Shown: one piece after another, positions 26,308 to 35,574 of the stretch
Position numbering within the stretch: the first letter of the stretch is position 1
How the letters are laid out: the number at the start of each line of letters is the position of its first letter
Assembly: GCA_002415025.1 (NCBI GenBank)
Contig: DIBR01000002.1
Span: forward strand, 15,309-79,308
Reading direction: 5' to 3'
DNA length: 64,000 nucleotides
Source of the DNA: Spongiibacteraceae bacterium UBA5047
Lineage (GTDB): Bacteria > Pseudomonadota > Gammaproteobacteria > Pseudomonadales > Spongiibacteraceae
Position numbers and translations under genes: made by a program
The notes under the pieces: generated by a model
Told to the model about the DNA's origin: nothing
Databases searched by the model: none
Seen by the model: only the letters and a program-made list of their open reading frames with translations

Positions 26308-27399
26308 ATGCAGTCATCGGCACAAACAGCCGACGAAGCGATCGCCCGGGAGATTGAGCGGGTCATCGCGAGCGAAGTGGACGAGCCGCGCCTGAAAGCG
26401 CTGCTGGAGTCCCCGGCCAGCTTTGACTTACCCTTGTGGAAACTTGCGGTAGAGCAGGGCTGGCCTGGTCTGTCTCTGCCTACCGACATTGGCGGCCTTG
26501 GCCTTGGCTGGCGTGATCTCGCCGAAGTTGCTCAGGTGCTGGGGCATGCGACCGTGTCGTTGCCCCTGATACAAGCAACGGTTGTAGCGCGCGTGTTAAT
26601 GGCAGCCGACAACGCACAGGCTTTGCGGCCCCACGCAGACACGCTGGCTAGCGGTAATGCCATCGTCAGTGTGGCCTTGATGGAGCCGGGCGACGCCGGG
26701 CTGGCCCCCGTTCCAAACCTGACCCTGAAAGGCGATACGCTCACTGGCGCAATTGCCTCTGCCCCCTTTGCGAATGTCGCGCAGCTTGCCCTGGTGCGGG
26801 CGCAGCGCAATGGCAAAGCCGTGCTGGCATTGGTCGAGTTGAACGAGGCAGTAACCCGCCATACCGCAGCGCTGATCGATAACGCCCGCGCAGCCGCCAG
26901 TCTGGAATTCACAGAAGCACCGGCCCTTGTTGTGGAAGGCGCAAGTGCGCTTGGCGATGTGCTCGCGCTCAGCGCGCTCATGACCGCTTTCGAGCAAATT
27001 GGTGGCGCGGCTGCCTGTCTGGAGTTAGCCAAATCCTATGCCATGGAACACAAGGCCTTCGGTCAACCGATAGGCGCCTTTCAGGCCATCAAACACAAAA
27101 TGGCCGATATCTACACCGCCATCGAAATTGCCAGAGGCTGTGCGCTCGAAGCCCTGCAAGAACTGGAACAGGGCTCGCTGTCACTTGAGGCCACAGCAGC
27201 GGCGCGCATCAGTGCGAGTCGGGCCTACGATTTTGCGGCGCAGGAAGCCATTCAGACACACGGCGGTATGGGCATTACCTGGGAGGGCTTTTTGCATCAT
27301 CACTATCGTCGTGCCCGCAGCCTGGCGCTGGAGTTGGGGTCTACCGCTTACTGGCGCAACCTGCTGATCGACCAACTGGTGGCAGGAGCAAAGGTATGA
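26308..27399 (+). CDS. Acyl-CoA dehydrogenase, short-type subunit of an ACAD pair (FadE28/ChsE-like)
   Basis: A 363-aa ACAD. The C-terminal four-helix domain is clear (ACLELAKSYAMEHKAFGQPI, then QTHGGMGITWEGFLHHHYRRA). The middle beta-domain is poor in the usual flavin-contacting block: no SEPGAGSD-like motif is seen. Such short, degenerate ACADs work as one half of an alpha2beta2 enzyme in actinobacterial steroid side-chain degradation (the ChsE1-ChsE2 and FadE28-FadE29 types), where each pair builds one FAD site. Its stop codon overlaps the start of a canonical ACAD gene (ATGA), which supports a 1:1 complex. First gene under operator copy 2. Confidence 0.85.
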   Translation: MQSSAQTADEAIAREIERVIASEVDEPRLKALLESPASFDLPLWKLAVEQGWPGLSLPTDIGGLGLGWRDLAEVAQVLGHATVSLPLIQATVVARVLMAADNAQALRPHADTLASGNAIVSVALMEPGDAGLAPVPNLTLKGDTLTGAIASAPFANVAQLALVRAQRNGKAVLALVELNEAVTRHTAALIDNARAAASLEFTEAPALVVEGASALGDVLALSALMTAFEQIGGAAACLELAKSYAMEHKAFGQPIGAFQAIKHKMADIYTAIEIARGCALEALQELEQGSLSLEATAAARISASRAYDFAAQEAIQTHGGMGITWEGFLHHHYRRARSLALELGSTAYWRNLLIDQLVAGAKV

Positions 27400-28574
27400 A
27401 CCCGGAACTGGATCAATACCGGGAGGAATGTCGGGCCTGGTTAAACGAAAACGCCCGCCACTGCCTCTTGCAAGACGGCATGACGCTGGATGAAGAAATA
27501 GCGCTGGCAAGAAAGTGGCAGGCACTCAAAGCCGACGCCGGATATGCGGCCATTACCCTGCCATGTGAATACGGCGGTGCCGGTAAAAGCGAGTTGCATA
27601 AAATTGTTTTCAGCGAAGAAGAAATGCAACACCGGGTGCCGCGCCAGTATTTTATTATCAGCCTCAGCAATGCCCTGCCCACCTTTTTGCATTACGGCCA
27701 ATCCAATGAACTGAAATGCGAGCTGGGGCCAAAAGCGGTGCGCGGCGAGCAACTGTGGTGCCAGATGTTTTCCGAACCCGGCGCGGGCTCCGACCTCGCA
27801 GCGGTGCGCACCAAAGCCGAGAAAGACGGCGACGACTGGATAATCAACGGCCAGAAACTCTGGACAAGCTGGGCGCAAATAGCCGATTGGGGGGTAATTC
27901 TCACCCGCACAGATCCAACCGTGCCCAAGCACAAAGGCCTCAGTTACTTTTTTGTGAATATGAAATCGCCGGGCATAGAAGTGCGCACGCTCAAGCGCTT
28001 TACCGGTGACCAGGATCTGAATGAAGTCTTCTTCAACGACGTGCGCATTCCCGATAGCCAACGCCTTGGCGAGGTGAATGGCGGCTTTATGGTGGCCATT
28101 CACACCCTGATGATGGAGCGCTACGCGGTTAGCAGCGTGAACGCACCGTTAGACGAGATTATCGAACTCGCAAAAAACACAAAGGTCGGTGGCGAACCCG
28201 CCATCCACGACAGTGCAATTCGTGAAACCATCGCCGACACCTTTATTGAACAACAGGGGCTGCGCAATATTCACCGCCGCGCGGTGCAAGCCATTTCCGA
28301 CGGCGGTTCGCCCGGCCCGGAAGGCGCCATTCGCAAATTGTTAATGGGTGAGTCACTGCTGCGCGCCGGCAAGCTCGCCATGGATTTGCTCGGCGCAGAA
28401 GGCTTGCGCGCAGGCAGCTACAACCGCTTTGCAAAGTCCTGGTTGAATGCGCCGGTACTGCGCATTGCCGGCGGCACCGACGAGGTGCTGAAAAATACCG
28501 TAGCAGAAAGAATTCTGGGTTTACCTCAGGAAATGAGGCCAGACAAAGGCAAAGCTTTTAACGAATTGCCTTAG
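27396..28574 (+). CDS. Acyl-CoA dehydrogenase, canonical subunit of the ACAD pair
   Basis: A 392-aa ACAD, coupled to the previous gene by a 4-bp overlap. It has the flavin-contacting MFSEPGAGSDLAAV near residue 127, WIINGQKLWTSWAQ, FFNDVRIPDSQRLG and a C-terminal GGTDEVLKNTVAERILG. Together with the short ACAD upstream it probably forms a heteromeric dehydrogenase acting on a bulky, ring-bearing or branched acyl-CoA, as ChsE-type enzymes do. The same two-part design is found fused into one chain at 46572-48770. Confidence 0.9.
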   Translation: MNPELDQYREECRAWLNENARHCLLQDGMTLDEEIALARKWQALKADAGYAAITLPCEYGGAGKSELHKIVFSEEEMQHRVPRQYFIISLSNALPTFLHYGQSNELKCELGPKAVRGEQLWCQMFSEPGAGSDLAAVRTKAEKDGDDWIINGQKLWTSWAQIADWGVILTRTDPTVPKHKGLSYFFVNMKSPGIEVRTLKRFTGDQDLNEVFFNDVRIPDSQRLGEVNGGFMVAIHTLMMERYAVSSVNAPLDEIIELAKNTKVGGEPAIHDSAIRETIADTFIEQQGLRNIHRRAVQAISDGGSPGPEGAIRKLLMGESLLRAGKLAMDLLGAEGLRAGSYNRFAKSWLNAPVLRIAGGTDEVLKNTVAERILGLPQEMRPDKGKAFNELP

Positions 28575-28580
28575 ATATTA

Positions 28581-28726
28581 CCCCTTCTCCCTCTGGGACA
28601 ATCCCACCGGGTTTGGGCGCCGGAGCTTGCGACGGCGGGGCACAGCCCCGAGCAACGCGAGTCAGAAGGATGGGATGAGGGTAGCGCAATTCCCTCACCC
28701 TGACCCTCTCCCAGAGGGAGAGGGGA
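28581..28726. repeat. MITE-like element with CCCTCTCC-type inverted ends
   Basis: The left arm at 28581-28598 (CCCCTTCTCCCTCTGGGA) is matched by the right arm at 28709-28726 in reverse complement with one extra base, enclosing about 110 bp with a second internal inverted repeat (GGGATGAGGGT... and ...CCCTCACCC). No frame is supported inside. A shorter relative lies at 34780-34820. It sits just after an ACAD operon and before the next ribosome site. Confidence 0.7.
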
Positions 28727-28759
28727 TCGAAACGTAAAGAACCTAGCAGGAGATCTGTC

Positions 28760-29965
28760 ATGAGTGCTGCATTGAAGCAAAAACTGAACTACCCCGTGTA
28801 TGACGCGGACAACCACCTTTACGAACCGCCCGAAGCATTTCTGCGACACCTGCCCAAGCAGTTCAAACGCGATTTTCGCTACGTTGAAATAGAAGGCAGA
28901 ATCAAACTGCTGGTCGACGGTATTCTCTCCGAATACATTCCCAACCCCACCTTTGAGGTGGTGGCGGCGCCCGGTTCCCACGAGAGTTATTACCGCGCCA
29001 AAAACCCGGAAGGTAAAAGCCTGCGCGAAATTACCGGCAAGCCGTTGAAGCCGGTTCCCGATGCCTTTTTCCATCCCAAAGACCGACTCAAAATCATGGA
29101 CGAGCAGGGCGTGCATGCGGTTACGATTTTCCCGACCCTTGCCTCAGTGGTGGAGGAGCGCCTGAAACACAAACCGGAATCCATAGCGGCGCTGTTTCAT
29201 TCAATGAATCAGTGGATACTCGACGAGTGGGGTTTCAGCTATCAGGACCGTATGTTCCCGGTGCCCTTTGTGAATCTGGCTGACGTCGATGCAGCGGTGG
29301 CCGAACTGGAATTCATACTGAAAAACGGCGGCAAGATGGTTGGCATTCGCCCGGCGCCGGTGCCCGGTGTTCACGGTGGCCGCTCACCCGGCTTCAAGGA
29401 GTTCGATCCGTTCTGGGCGCGCGCCGCCGAGGCGGGCATCCCTGTCATGCTGCACGCATCGGATTCAGGCTACGACTTTATCAGCCGCCTGTGGACCAGC
29501 GGCAACAAGGAATACCTGCCCTTTGAAATGGATGCCTTCCGCAGCTGTGTCAGCCCCGGCGGGCGCGCTATATCCGATGCCATTTCCGCCATTATCTGTC
29601 ACGGCGTTTTTGAGCGGCATCCCAATGTGCGTATAGCCTCGGTTGAAAACGGCTCGAAATGGGTGGCGCCCTTGCTCGACACCTACAAGCACGCACACGG
29701 CCAGATGCCGCAGGCCTTCAAGAAGCATCCGGTGGATCAGTTCCACAAGCATGTGTTTGTGGCGCCGTTTTATGAAGAGTCCATTCCCGACTTGCTGAAG
29801 TGCATGCCGGCAGAGCGCATTATGTTTGGTAGCGACTTCCCTCATGCAGAAGGTTTGGCAAACCCGCTGGATTTTGTGAATGAACTGGAAGGTCTCGACG
29901 ATGCGACCATTCAGAAAATCATGAGCAGCAATATGAAGGGCTTGCTCGAAGGTGTGCGCGACTAG
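28760..29965 (+). CDS. Amidohydrolase_2 family metal-dependent hydrolase or decarboxylase
   Basis: A 401-aa TIM-barrel protein. The N-terminal metal motif is present as YDADNHLYEPPEAF (DxHxxE at about residues 15-20), a further histidine in MLHASDSGYD and the catalytic Asp in FGSDFPHAEG near residue 357. Members cleave C-C bonds by hydration or decarboxylation (LigY, LigW and ACMSD types) or hydrolyse C-N bonds. In a ring-degradation locus a C-C hydrolase or decarboxylase role is the more likely one. GGAG precedes ATG 28760. It is possibly co-transcribed with the following SDR across a REP pair. Confidence 0.87.
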   Translation: MSAALKQKLNYPVYDADNHLYEPPEAFLRHLPKQFKRDFRYVEIEGRIKLLVDGILSEYIPNPTFEVVAAPGSHESYYRAKNPEGKSLREITGKPLKPVPDAFFHPKDRLKIMDEQGVHAVTIFPTLASVVEERLKHKPESIAALFHSMNQWILDEWGFSYQDRMFPVPFVNLADVDAAVAELEFILKNGGKMVGIRPAPVPGVHGGRSPGFKEFDPFWARAAEAGIPVMLHASDSGYDFISRLWTSGNKEYLPFEMDAFRSCVSPGGRAISDAISAIICHGVFERHPNVRIASVENGSKWVAPLLDTYKHAHGQMPQAFKKHPVDQFHKHVFVAPFYEESIPDLLKCMPAERIMFGSDFPHAEGLANPLDFVNELEGLDDATIQKIMSSNMKGLLEGVRD

Positions 29966-29973
29966 TACCGTAT

Positions 29974-30040
29974 ATTCGCCTGCAGGGCAGGCTCCTACAA
30001 CGCTCGGCTGATCTTTGTGGGAGCCTGCCCTGCAGGCGAA
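29974..30040. repeat. Inverted pair of GCCTGC-type REP elements
   Basis: The left unit at 29974-29999 (TTCGCCTGCAGGGCAGGCTC core) and its reverse complement at 30016-30040 can form a long hairpin between the amidohydrolase and SDR genes. It may stabilise the mRNA or attenuate transcription. Confidence 0.7.
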
Positions 30041-30083
30041 CCCACTATCATTGCACGCACATGTAAAAATTGAAGGAGCAATC

Positions 30084-30857
30084 ATGGAACTGAAAGACAA
30101 AGTCGCCATCGTTACCGGCGGCGCGTCGGGCCTCGGCAAGGCAACGGTCAAACGCCTGATCGGCGCTGGCGCCAAAGCGGTTATTTTCGATATCAACGAA
30201 GAAAACGCGGCCAAAACCATCAACGAAGTTGGCGAGAACAATTGCCTGTTCGTCAAAGTGGATGTCACCAGCGAAGAGTCGGTGCAGGCGGGCATTGCTG
30301 CCGCCAAAGAAAAATTCGGCGGCATTCACATTTGTGTCAACTGCGCCGGCAGCGGCGATGCAGCGCGAACCGTCGGCAAAAATGGCCCCTTTCCGCTCGA
30401 CCGCTTTGAGTGGATTATCAAACTCAACCTGATCGGCACCTTTAACGTATTGCGTTTGTGCGCTGCAGAAATGCAGAACAACACGCCGGTTTCGGCTGAC
30501 GGCGAGCGCGGCGTGATTGTGAACACCGGGTCGGTTGCCGGTATCGACGGCCAAATCGGTCAGGCGGCCTACTCGGCGAGCAAAGCCGGTGTTATCGGCA
30601 TGACCCTGCCCATTGCCCGAGACCTAGGCAAAATCGGTGTGCGCATCAATACCATTTGCCCCGGCATTATGGAGACAGAACTGTTTGCACTGGTGCCCGA
30701 TGATATGCGCAAGGGTCTGGAAGCCAATGCCCAGTTTCCGCATCGACTCGGCCAGCCCGACGAGTTTGCGCATCTGGTGCAGCATATCTGCGAAAACGGC
30801 TATATGAACGGCGAAACCATTCGTCTCGACGCCGCCATGCGTATGCCACCGCGTTAA
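30084..30857 (+). CDS. SDR, 3-hydroxyacyl-CoA dehydrogenase type 2 (HSD17B10)-like
   Basis: A 257-aa short-chain dehydrogenase. AAGGAG at 30073 sets ATG 30084. The cofactor motif TGGASGLGKAT is at residues 12-22, DINEEN after strand 2 indicates NAD, NCAGSG is near 88, GSVAG carries the catalytic Ser and YSASKAG is the YxxxK motif near 165. The insert between NCAG and the helix and the C-terminal QFPHRLGQPDEFAHLV block match the 3-hydroxyacyl-CoA / 17beta-hydroxysteroid dehydrogenase 10 group. It would perform the third step of beta-oxidation on short or branched 3-hydroxyacyl-CoAs, possibly also oxidise steroid-like alcohols. Confidence 0.9.
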   Translation: MELKDKVAIVTGGASGLGKATVKRLIGAGAKAVIFDINEENAAKTINEVGENNCLFVKVDVTSEESVQAGIAAAKEKFGGIHICVNCAGSGDAARTVGKNGPFPLDRFEWIIKLNLIGTFNVLRLCAAEMQNNTPVSADGERGVIVNTGSVAGIDGQIGQAAYSASKAGVIGMTLPIARDLGKIGVRINTICPGIMETELFALVPDDMRKGLEANAQFPHRLGQPDEFAHLVQHICENGYMNGETIRLDAAMRMPPR

Positions 30858-30914
30858 CCTGTTCTACGCGGGCGCAGTGCGCCCGCGCCCTTCATCCGGC
30901 TTCGGGAATACTCA

Positions 30915-33900
30915 ATGGCGAACTCCTATGCAATGGGCATTGATCTGGGTGGCAGCGGCATACGCTGTCTCCTGCTCAATCTTGGCAACGGCGATGTACA
31001 ACATACATCGCGCCCCTGGGTCTTTCCCAAATCCGACGATGACACCGGCCTTGGCTACAATATTGATCTCGCACAATTGTGGTCGCTGCTCGGCGAAGCC
31101 AGCCGGGAGCTTATCGCCAAGGCCGGCATAAACAGCCAAGACGTTGCCAGCGTGGCGGTTTCGGCCATGCGCTTTTCTACCGTAGTGATTAATGCCGAGG
31201 GCGAGGCCCTGTTCGCCGCACCCAATCGCGACGCGCGCGCATCCATGGAGTATTTTCTGCTGGCCGAATCCCACGGCGAGCAACTGTTGCAAGCCAGCGG
31301 CTTGTGGCCGCTACCCATTCAATTTGCACCGCGCCTCAACTGGCTGACAGCCAACCAGCCGGAGGTGCTGAAATCTGCAGACTGTATATTCTCCCTGTCC
31401 GACTGGCTCAACTTTCGCTTGAGCGGCGTTCGCGCAACAGACTTTAGCCAGGCGGGCTGCAGCGGTTTGTTCGATCTGAAAGAACAACGCTGGTGCGACG
31501 AGCTTATTAACGAACTCGGCTTCGACAGAAAACTGTTTCCGGAGGTGCACGCTGCCGGTACAAGCCTTGGCAGGCTCAGTAGCGACGCGGCGGCACACCT
31601 CGGGCTGTCTGACTCCACGCAAGTCGGTCTCGGCGGCGGCGATACCCAGTGCAGCCTGTTGGCAGCCGGAGCGGTTAAGAGCGGTGATTATGCTGTTGTC
31701 GCCGGCACCACCGCGCCTGTGGTTGCCGTGTTAGACAAGCCATTGATTGACGCCGAAGGCGCCTGCTGGTCCGGCCAGCATCTGCTGCCCGAGCGCTGGT
31801 TGCTCGAAAGCTCTGGCGGCCCGATGGGCGAAACCCTGCAATGGATGGCGCGGCTGCTATTTCCTGACGCACCGCAACCGGAGTTGCGCCTGTTCGCCGA
31901 AGCTGAGCAATCCGAATATGGGGCGCGTGGCATGCTTTCCAGCCTCGGCGCAGAAATTATGAATGCGAAGGCGCCGTCATTGCCTGCAGGTTTGCTGGCA
32001 ATGACGCATTTAAGCTCCAGCGACGACCCCAATCCAAGGCGGCATGTATGCCGTGCGGTGGTAGAGGGTTATGCTGCCGCCGTGCGTGCCAATATAGAAC
32101 GGTTGAACAGTATCAGCGGAGCGACGGTAACAAGCCTGCACCTGACCGATGGATTGTCGCGCAGCAAGGTCTTTGCGCAACTGCTGGCCGACTTCTGCGG
32201 CCGGGAACTGGAATCTGCCGCACAAGCCATGACCGCCGCCACCGGCGCGGCCTTGTGCGGAGCCGCCGCCGCAAGTGGTAAAACATTGGCGTCGATTACC
32301 GGCGAGAATACTCGCGGATTTGTCAGCACCCCGGATGCCGGAGGGCAGGCACAGGCGCAGCAGGTCTACAGCGATTGGTGCGCACTGCGCGAAGCGGCGG
32401 CACCACAAACCACACCGCGTATAGCCGACCATATGCTGGGCCACGTATTCAAGCCCGCCGCGCACACGGCTCAAGAGACCCTGTTACAACAGGACAAATA
32501 CAGCGCACTTGTTACCGCTTCGTTCGACGAGCCTTCCCTCGCAAGATTGCGCGACGTTATGGACGTGAAGTATGCGAGTTTCCGTGAGTCCGGGCGGCTG
32601 CTTACCGGATCCGACATGGTTAAAGCCATGCAAGGCAAACAGATACTCGTCACCGAAATCGACATTGTTGATGCGCGCGCCCTGCAGCAACTGCCAGAAC
32701 TGCGCGTTGTGGCAGCGTGCCGCGGCAATGCGGTGAATATTGACGTGGATGCCTGCACCGCCTTCGGGGTGCCGGTTATTTCTGCGCCGGGGCGCAATGC
32801 CGTTGCGGTTGCGGATATAACCGTCGCCTTTATTCTCGCCCAGGCGCGCAAACTCACTGCCGCAGCCCAATTTTTGAAAGATGAATCCGTTACCGCCGGC
32901 AATATGGGCAAGATGGGTCAGGCCTTCGGTAGCTTGCAGGGTAACGAACTGTGGCGCAAAACCATTGGCCTTGTAGGCCTTGGCGCGGTCGGGCGCATGG
33001 TGGCCGAACGGCTCACAGGGTTTGGCGCGCGATTGATTGCCGCCGACCCCTTCGCAACGCCCGAGTCGGCGGCGCTGGCCGGGGTCGAGCTGGTCAGCCT
33101 CAATAGCCTGCTGCAGCAATCAGACTTCGTCAGTCTGCATGCAGCCGTCACGCCGGAAACCACCGGCATGCTGGGTGCAGCAGAATTTGCGCAGATGAAA
33201 CCCACGGCCTTTCTTATCAATACCGCACGCGCGGCACTGGTTGATGAACAGGCGCTGATTGACGCCGTTCAGCAGAACACCATAGCGGGCGCCGCGCTGG
33301 ACACCTTCGATGAAGAGCCACCCGGCTGGGATCACCCGCTGGTGCAACACCCCAATGTGTTATCGACGCCGCATGTTGCCGGCAATACCGTTGAGGTGGC
33401 AGCCCATCAGGGCGAGCAGGTGACGGATGCCCTGCTGCAACTGCTGCGCGGTGAGCGTCCGCGCAACTGCCTCAACCCGCAGGTGCTCGAACAGTTCTCT
33501 TTTGTCGCGCCGCGCAAAACCCTGAGCGAGAGCGACATTGAGGCGCTGCTCGCCAAACCGCCGCCAGCGGTTACCGATCTCGAAAAAAACAAGAAACAAA
33601 AAGCGCGCAGCAGCGAGGCTAGGGCTGAAGGTATGGCCGCCAGTGCGCCGCCAGAAGTCATTGATAAAATGTCGGCCATACTCGCCGCCTTCTGCGAGCG
33701 CATGGCCAGCGATGACAAGGTCGCGGCCTTTTCAGAAGACAAGGATGTGTGCCTGGCCTTTACCGCACCGGATATAGGCGTCAGCTTCTACTTTGGCTTG
33801 TACGGCGGCAAAGTAGAGTCGGCGCTGGGTGAGAACGACAAGGCCGAAGTCATGCTGACCATGCGCGCCGAAATTCTCAACGGTATGTTTTCCGGTAGTA

Positions 33901-34739
33901 TCGATACCATGAAAGCCGCCATGAACGGCGATATTGCCTTTGTGGGCGATGCCGCCAAGGCGATGACCATCAATCAACTGTCGCGGGATATGAAGCGCCT
34001 GTACACGGCCGTTATTGAAGAGCTGGGTTCACCCGGTAACCTCTCCGCCATACCCCAGCCGGGCAAAACCGAAACACCGGCGGTGGTGGTTGCCGGGCCG
34101 CAAGATGTGCGCCATGAGCTGGTAGACATCGTTAACGAGCTCTACGAGCACTACATTATTACCGCCACCGGCGGCAACGTGTCCGTGCGCAACCCCGACA
34201 ACCCCGACGAGTGCTGGATAACACCGAGCCAGATGTTCAAGGGTGACCTGCGCCCGGAGCTGATGGTGCGCATTAATCTCGATGGCAAACCACTGGATGC
34301 CGGTGCACGCTCGCCCTCATCGGAATGGGGCTTTCACACCCAGACCCTACGCAAGAAGAAAGCCGCCAACGCCGTGATTCATGCACACGCACCCAACGCC
34401 ACCATACTGGCGAACTGCGGCATTCCCTTTTTGCCTATCTCGTCTGATGCCGCGTTTTTTGGCGACATTCAACGCATTCCATTCACCATGCCTGGCTCCA
34501 ACGAACTGTCTGAATTGGTATCCGAGGCGCTGCGAGACGAGTGGGCGGTATTTATGGTGAACCACGGTATAGTGGTGGCAGGCAAATCCCTGCGTCGCGC
34601 TTGCGATATGGCACAAATTATCGAGCGTACCGCCGAAGTGATATTGGGTTGTTACAAAGCCACGGGCGGCAAGCCGCCTTCAGTCTTGCCCGATGAGGCC
34701 GTAAAATTGTTCCGCTCAATGGCAGATATCATCGCCTAG
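30915..34739 (+). CDS. Four-domain fusion: FGGY kinase, 2-hydroxyacid dehydrogenase, SCP2, class II aldolase
   Basis: One uninterrupted 1274-aa frame. Residues 1-500: FGGY sugar kinase, with GIDLGGSGIRC at the N-terminus, GLGGGDTQCSLL and VAGTTAPV in the middle and a C-terminal ATPase half. Residues 530-860: D-2-hydroxyacid dehydrogenase, with NAD motif GLVGLGAVG near 685, NTARAALVDE and the HVAGNT segment. Residues 900-1040: SCP2 sterol/lipid-transfer domain, after a Lys/Glu-rich linker. Residues 1060-1274: class II aldolase, with TGGNVSVR, the zinc histidines in HAHAP near 1156 and NHG near 1215. Kinase, dehydrogenase and aldolase would fit phosphorylation, redox and retro-aldol cleavage of a polyol-like acid; the SCP2 domain suggests a lipid or CoA-bound substrate. 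I know no characterised enzyme with this architecture. Confidence 0.9.
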   Translation: MANSYAMGIDLGGSGIRCLLLNLGNGDVQHTSRPWVFPKSDDDTGLGYNIDLAQLWSLLGEASRELIAKAGINSQDVASVAVSAMRFSTVVINAEGEALFAAPNRDARASMEYFLLAESHGEQLLQASGLWPLPIQFAPRLNWLTANQPEVLKSADCIFSLSDWLNFRLSGVRATDFSQAGCSGLFDLKEQRWCDELINELGFDRKLFPEVHAAGTSLGRLSSDAAAHLGLSDSTQVGLGGGDTQCSLLAAGAVKSGDYAVVAGTTAPVVAVLDKPLIDAEGACWSGQHLLPERWLLESSGGPMGETLQWMARLLFPDAPQPELRLFAEAEQSEYGARGMLSSLGAEIMNAKAPSLPAGLLAMTHLSSSDDPNPRRHVCRAVVEGYAAAVRANIERLNSISGATVTSLHLTDGLSRSKVFAQLLADFCGRELESAAQAMTAATGAALCGAAAASGKTLASITGENTRGFVSTPDAGGQAQAQQVYSDWCALREAAAPQTTPRIADHMLGHVFKPAAHTAQETLLQQDKYSALVTASFDEPSLARLRDVMDVKYASFRESGRLLTGSDMVKAMQGKQILVTEIDIVDARALQQLPELRVVAACRGNAVNIDVDACTAFGVPVISAPGRNAVAVADITVAFILAQARKLTAAAQFLKDESVTAGNMGKMGQAFGSLQGNELWRKTIGLVGLGAVGRMVAERLTGFGARLIAADPFATPESAALAGVELVSLNSLLQQSDFVSLHAAVTPETTGMLGAAEFAQMKPTAFLINTARAALVDEQALIDAVQQNTIAGAALDTFDEEPPGWDHPLVQHPNVLSTPHVAGNTVEVAAHQGEQVTDALLQLLRGERPRNCLNPQVLEQFSFVAPRKTLSESDIEALLAKPPPAVTDLEKNKKQKARSSEARAEGMAASAPPEVIDKMSAILAAFCERMASDDKVAAFSEDKDVCLAFTAPDIGVSFYFGLYGGKVESALGENDKAEVMLTMRAEILNGMFSGSIDTMKAAMNGDIAFVGDAAKAMTINQLSRDMKRLYTAVIEELGSPGNLSAIPQPGKTETPAVVVAGPQDVRHELVDIVNELYEHYIITATGGNVSVRNPDNPDECWITPSQMFKGDLRPELMVRINLDGKPLDAGARSPSSEWGFHTQTLRKKKAANAVIHAHAPNATILANCGIPFLPISSDAAFFGDIQRIPFTMPGSNELSELVSEALRDEWAVFMVNHGIVVAGKSLRRACDMAQIIERTAEVILGCYKATGGKPPSVLPDEAVKLFRSMADIIA

Positions 34740-34779
34740 AGTGAGGGTAGTTATTGATGGCAGTTAATCCAAGCAATAC

Positions 34780-34820
34780 GCGCCCTCTCCCTCAAGGAGA
34801 GGGCCGGGGTGAGGGGCGCC
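34780..34820. repeat. Short CCCTCTCC hairpin element
   Basis: CCCTCTCC-CTCAA-GGAGAGGG forms an 8-bp stem, followed by GGGGTGAGGGG. It shares its sequence style with the 146-bp element at 28581-28726. It lies between the fusion gene and the thioesterase gene. Confidence 0.55.
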
Positions 34821-34861
34821 ATAAACCCATAACAGCAGGCATTCACTAACAGGACGGTACT

Positions 34862-35560
34862 GTGGCAGAAAAACAGGGCGGCGAACGCGGTTCGGGCAAA
34901 GTCAGCTCGCACTCCGTGTACACCAGCAAGGAAATTCCGCCGCCGCGAGACGAATACTGGGCAGCGCGCCGCAGCGTTGCCAATGCCCTGCGCGCCTTGC
35001 AAGAAGCCGTACAAACCACCGGCCTCAGTACACAAGATCTGCTGAGCCTCAGCGAAGGTTTAAACGCACAGTTCGACACCGTACCCAAAGAGCCGCGTCT
35101 TTTCGGGCGCAAAGACTGGCTGGCCGCAAAACAGTACGGCGGCTTTGGCGTAATGCACACCGAGGTAACGCCCATTATGGGCCCCTGCAACCCGCTCAGC
35201 CCCGGCCTGAGTGTGTGGTTTGAAGGTGACAAGGTGTACGGCTCGGTAAGCTACGGCTGGATGTACGAAGGTGTAGACAACATCGCCCACGGCGGCTGGG
35301 TGGCTGCGGTGTTTGACGAGTTTATGGGCGCCGCCCAGGCCTTGTCGGGCAAAGTGGGCATGACCGCCAGCCTGACAACCCGGTACCACAAACCAACACC
35401 GCTCAATAAACAACTGTCACTGGTAGCTTGGCTCGAAGAACACGATGGCCGCAAAACCATTGTGAAAGCCGAAATGCGCGACGGAGAAACAATTACCGCA
35501 AGTTGTGATGCCTTGTTTGTATTGCCGGGGCATAAAAACGTTAGCCATGTGTTTGACTAA
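34862..35560 (+). CDS. Hotdog-fold thioesterase (PaaI-like)
   Basis: A 232-aa protein starting at GTG 34862 after AGGACGG. The hotdog domain occupies the C-terminal two thirds: NPLSPGLSVWFEGDKVYG, then the active-site helix region NIAHGGWVAAVFDEFMG near residue 138-154 with the HGG and acidic residue pattern of PaaI-type thioesterases, and VGMTASLTTRYHKPTPL. The N-terminal 90 residues are helical and not part of the core. It would release CoA from dead-end or intermediate acyl-CoAs in the pathway. It probably belongs to the operon of the four-domain fusion. Confidence 0.85.
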   Translation: MAEKQGGERGSGKVSSHSVYTSKEIPPPRDEYWAARRSVANALRALQEAVQTTGLSTQDLLSLSEGLNAQFDTVPKEPRLFGRKDWLAAKQYGGFGVMHTEVTPIMGPCNPLSPGLSVWFEGDKVYGSVSYGWMYEGVDNIAHGGWVAAVFDEFMGAAQALSGKVGMTASLTTRYHKPTPLNKQLSLVAWLEEHDGRKTIVKAEMRDGETITASCDALFVLPGHKNVSHVFD

Positions 35561-35574
35561 GCGAGAGCGAATCT

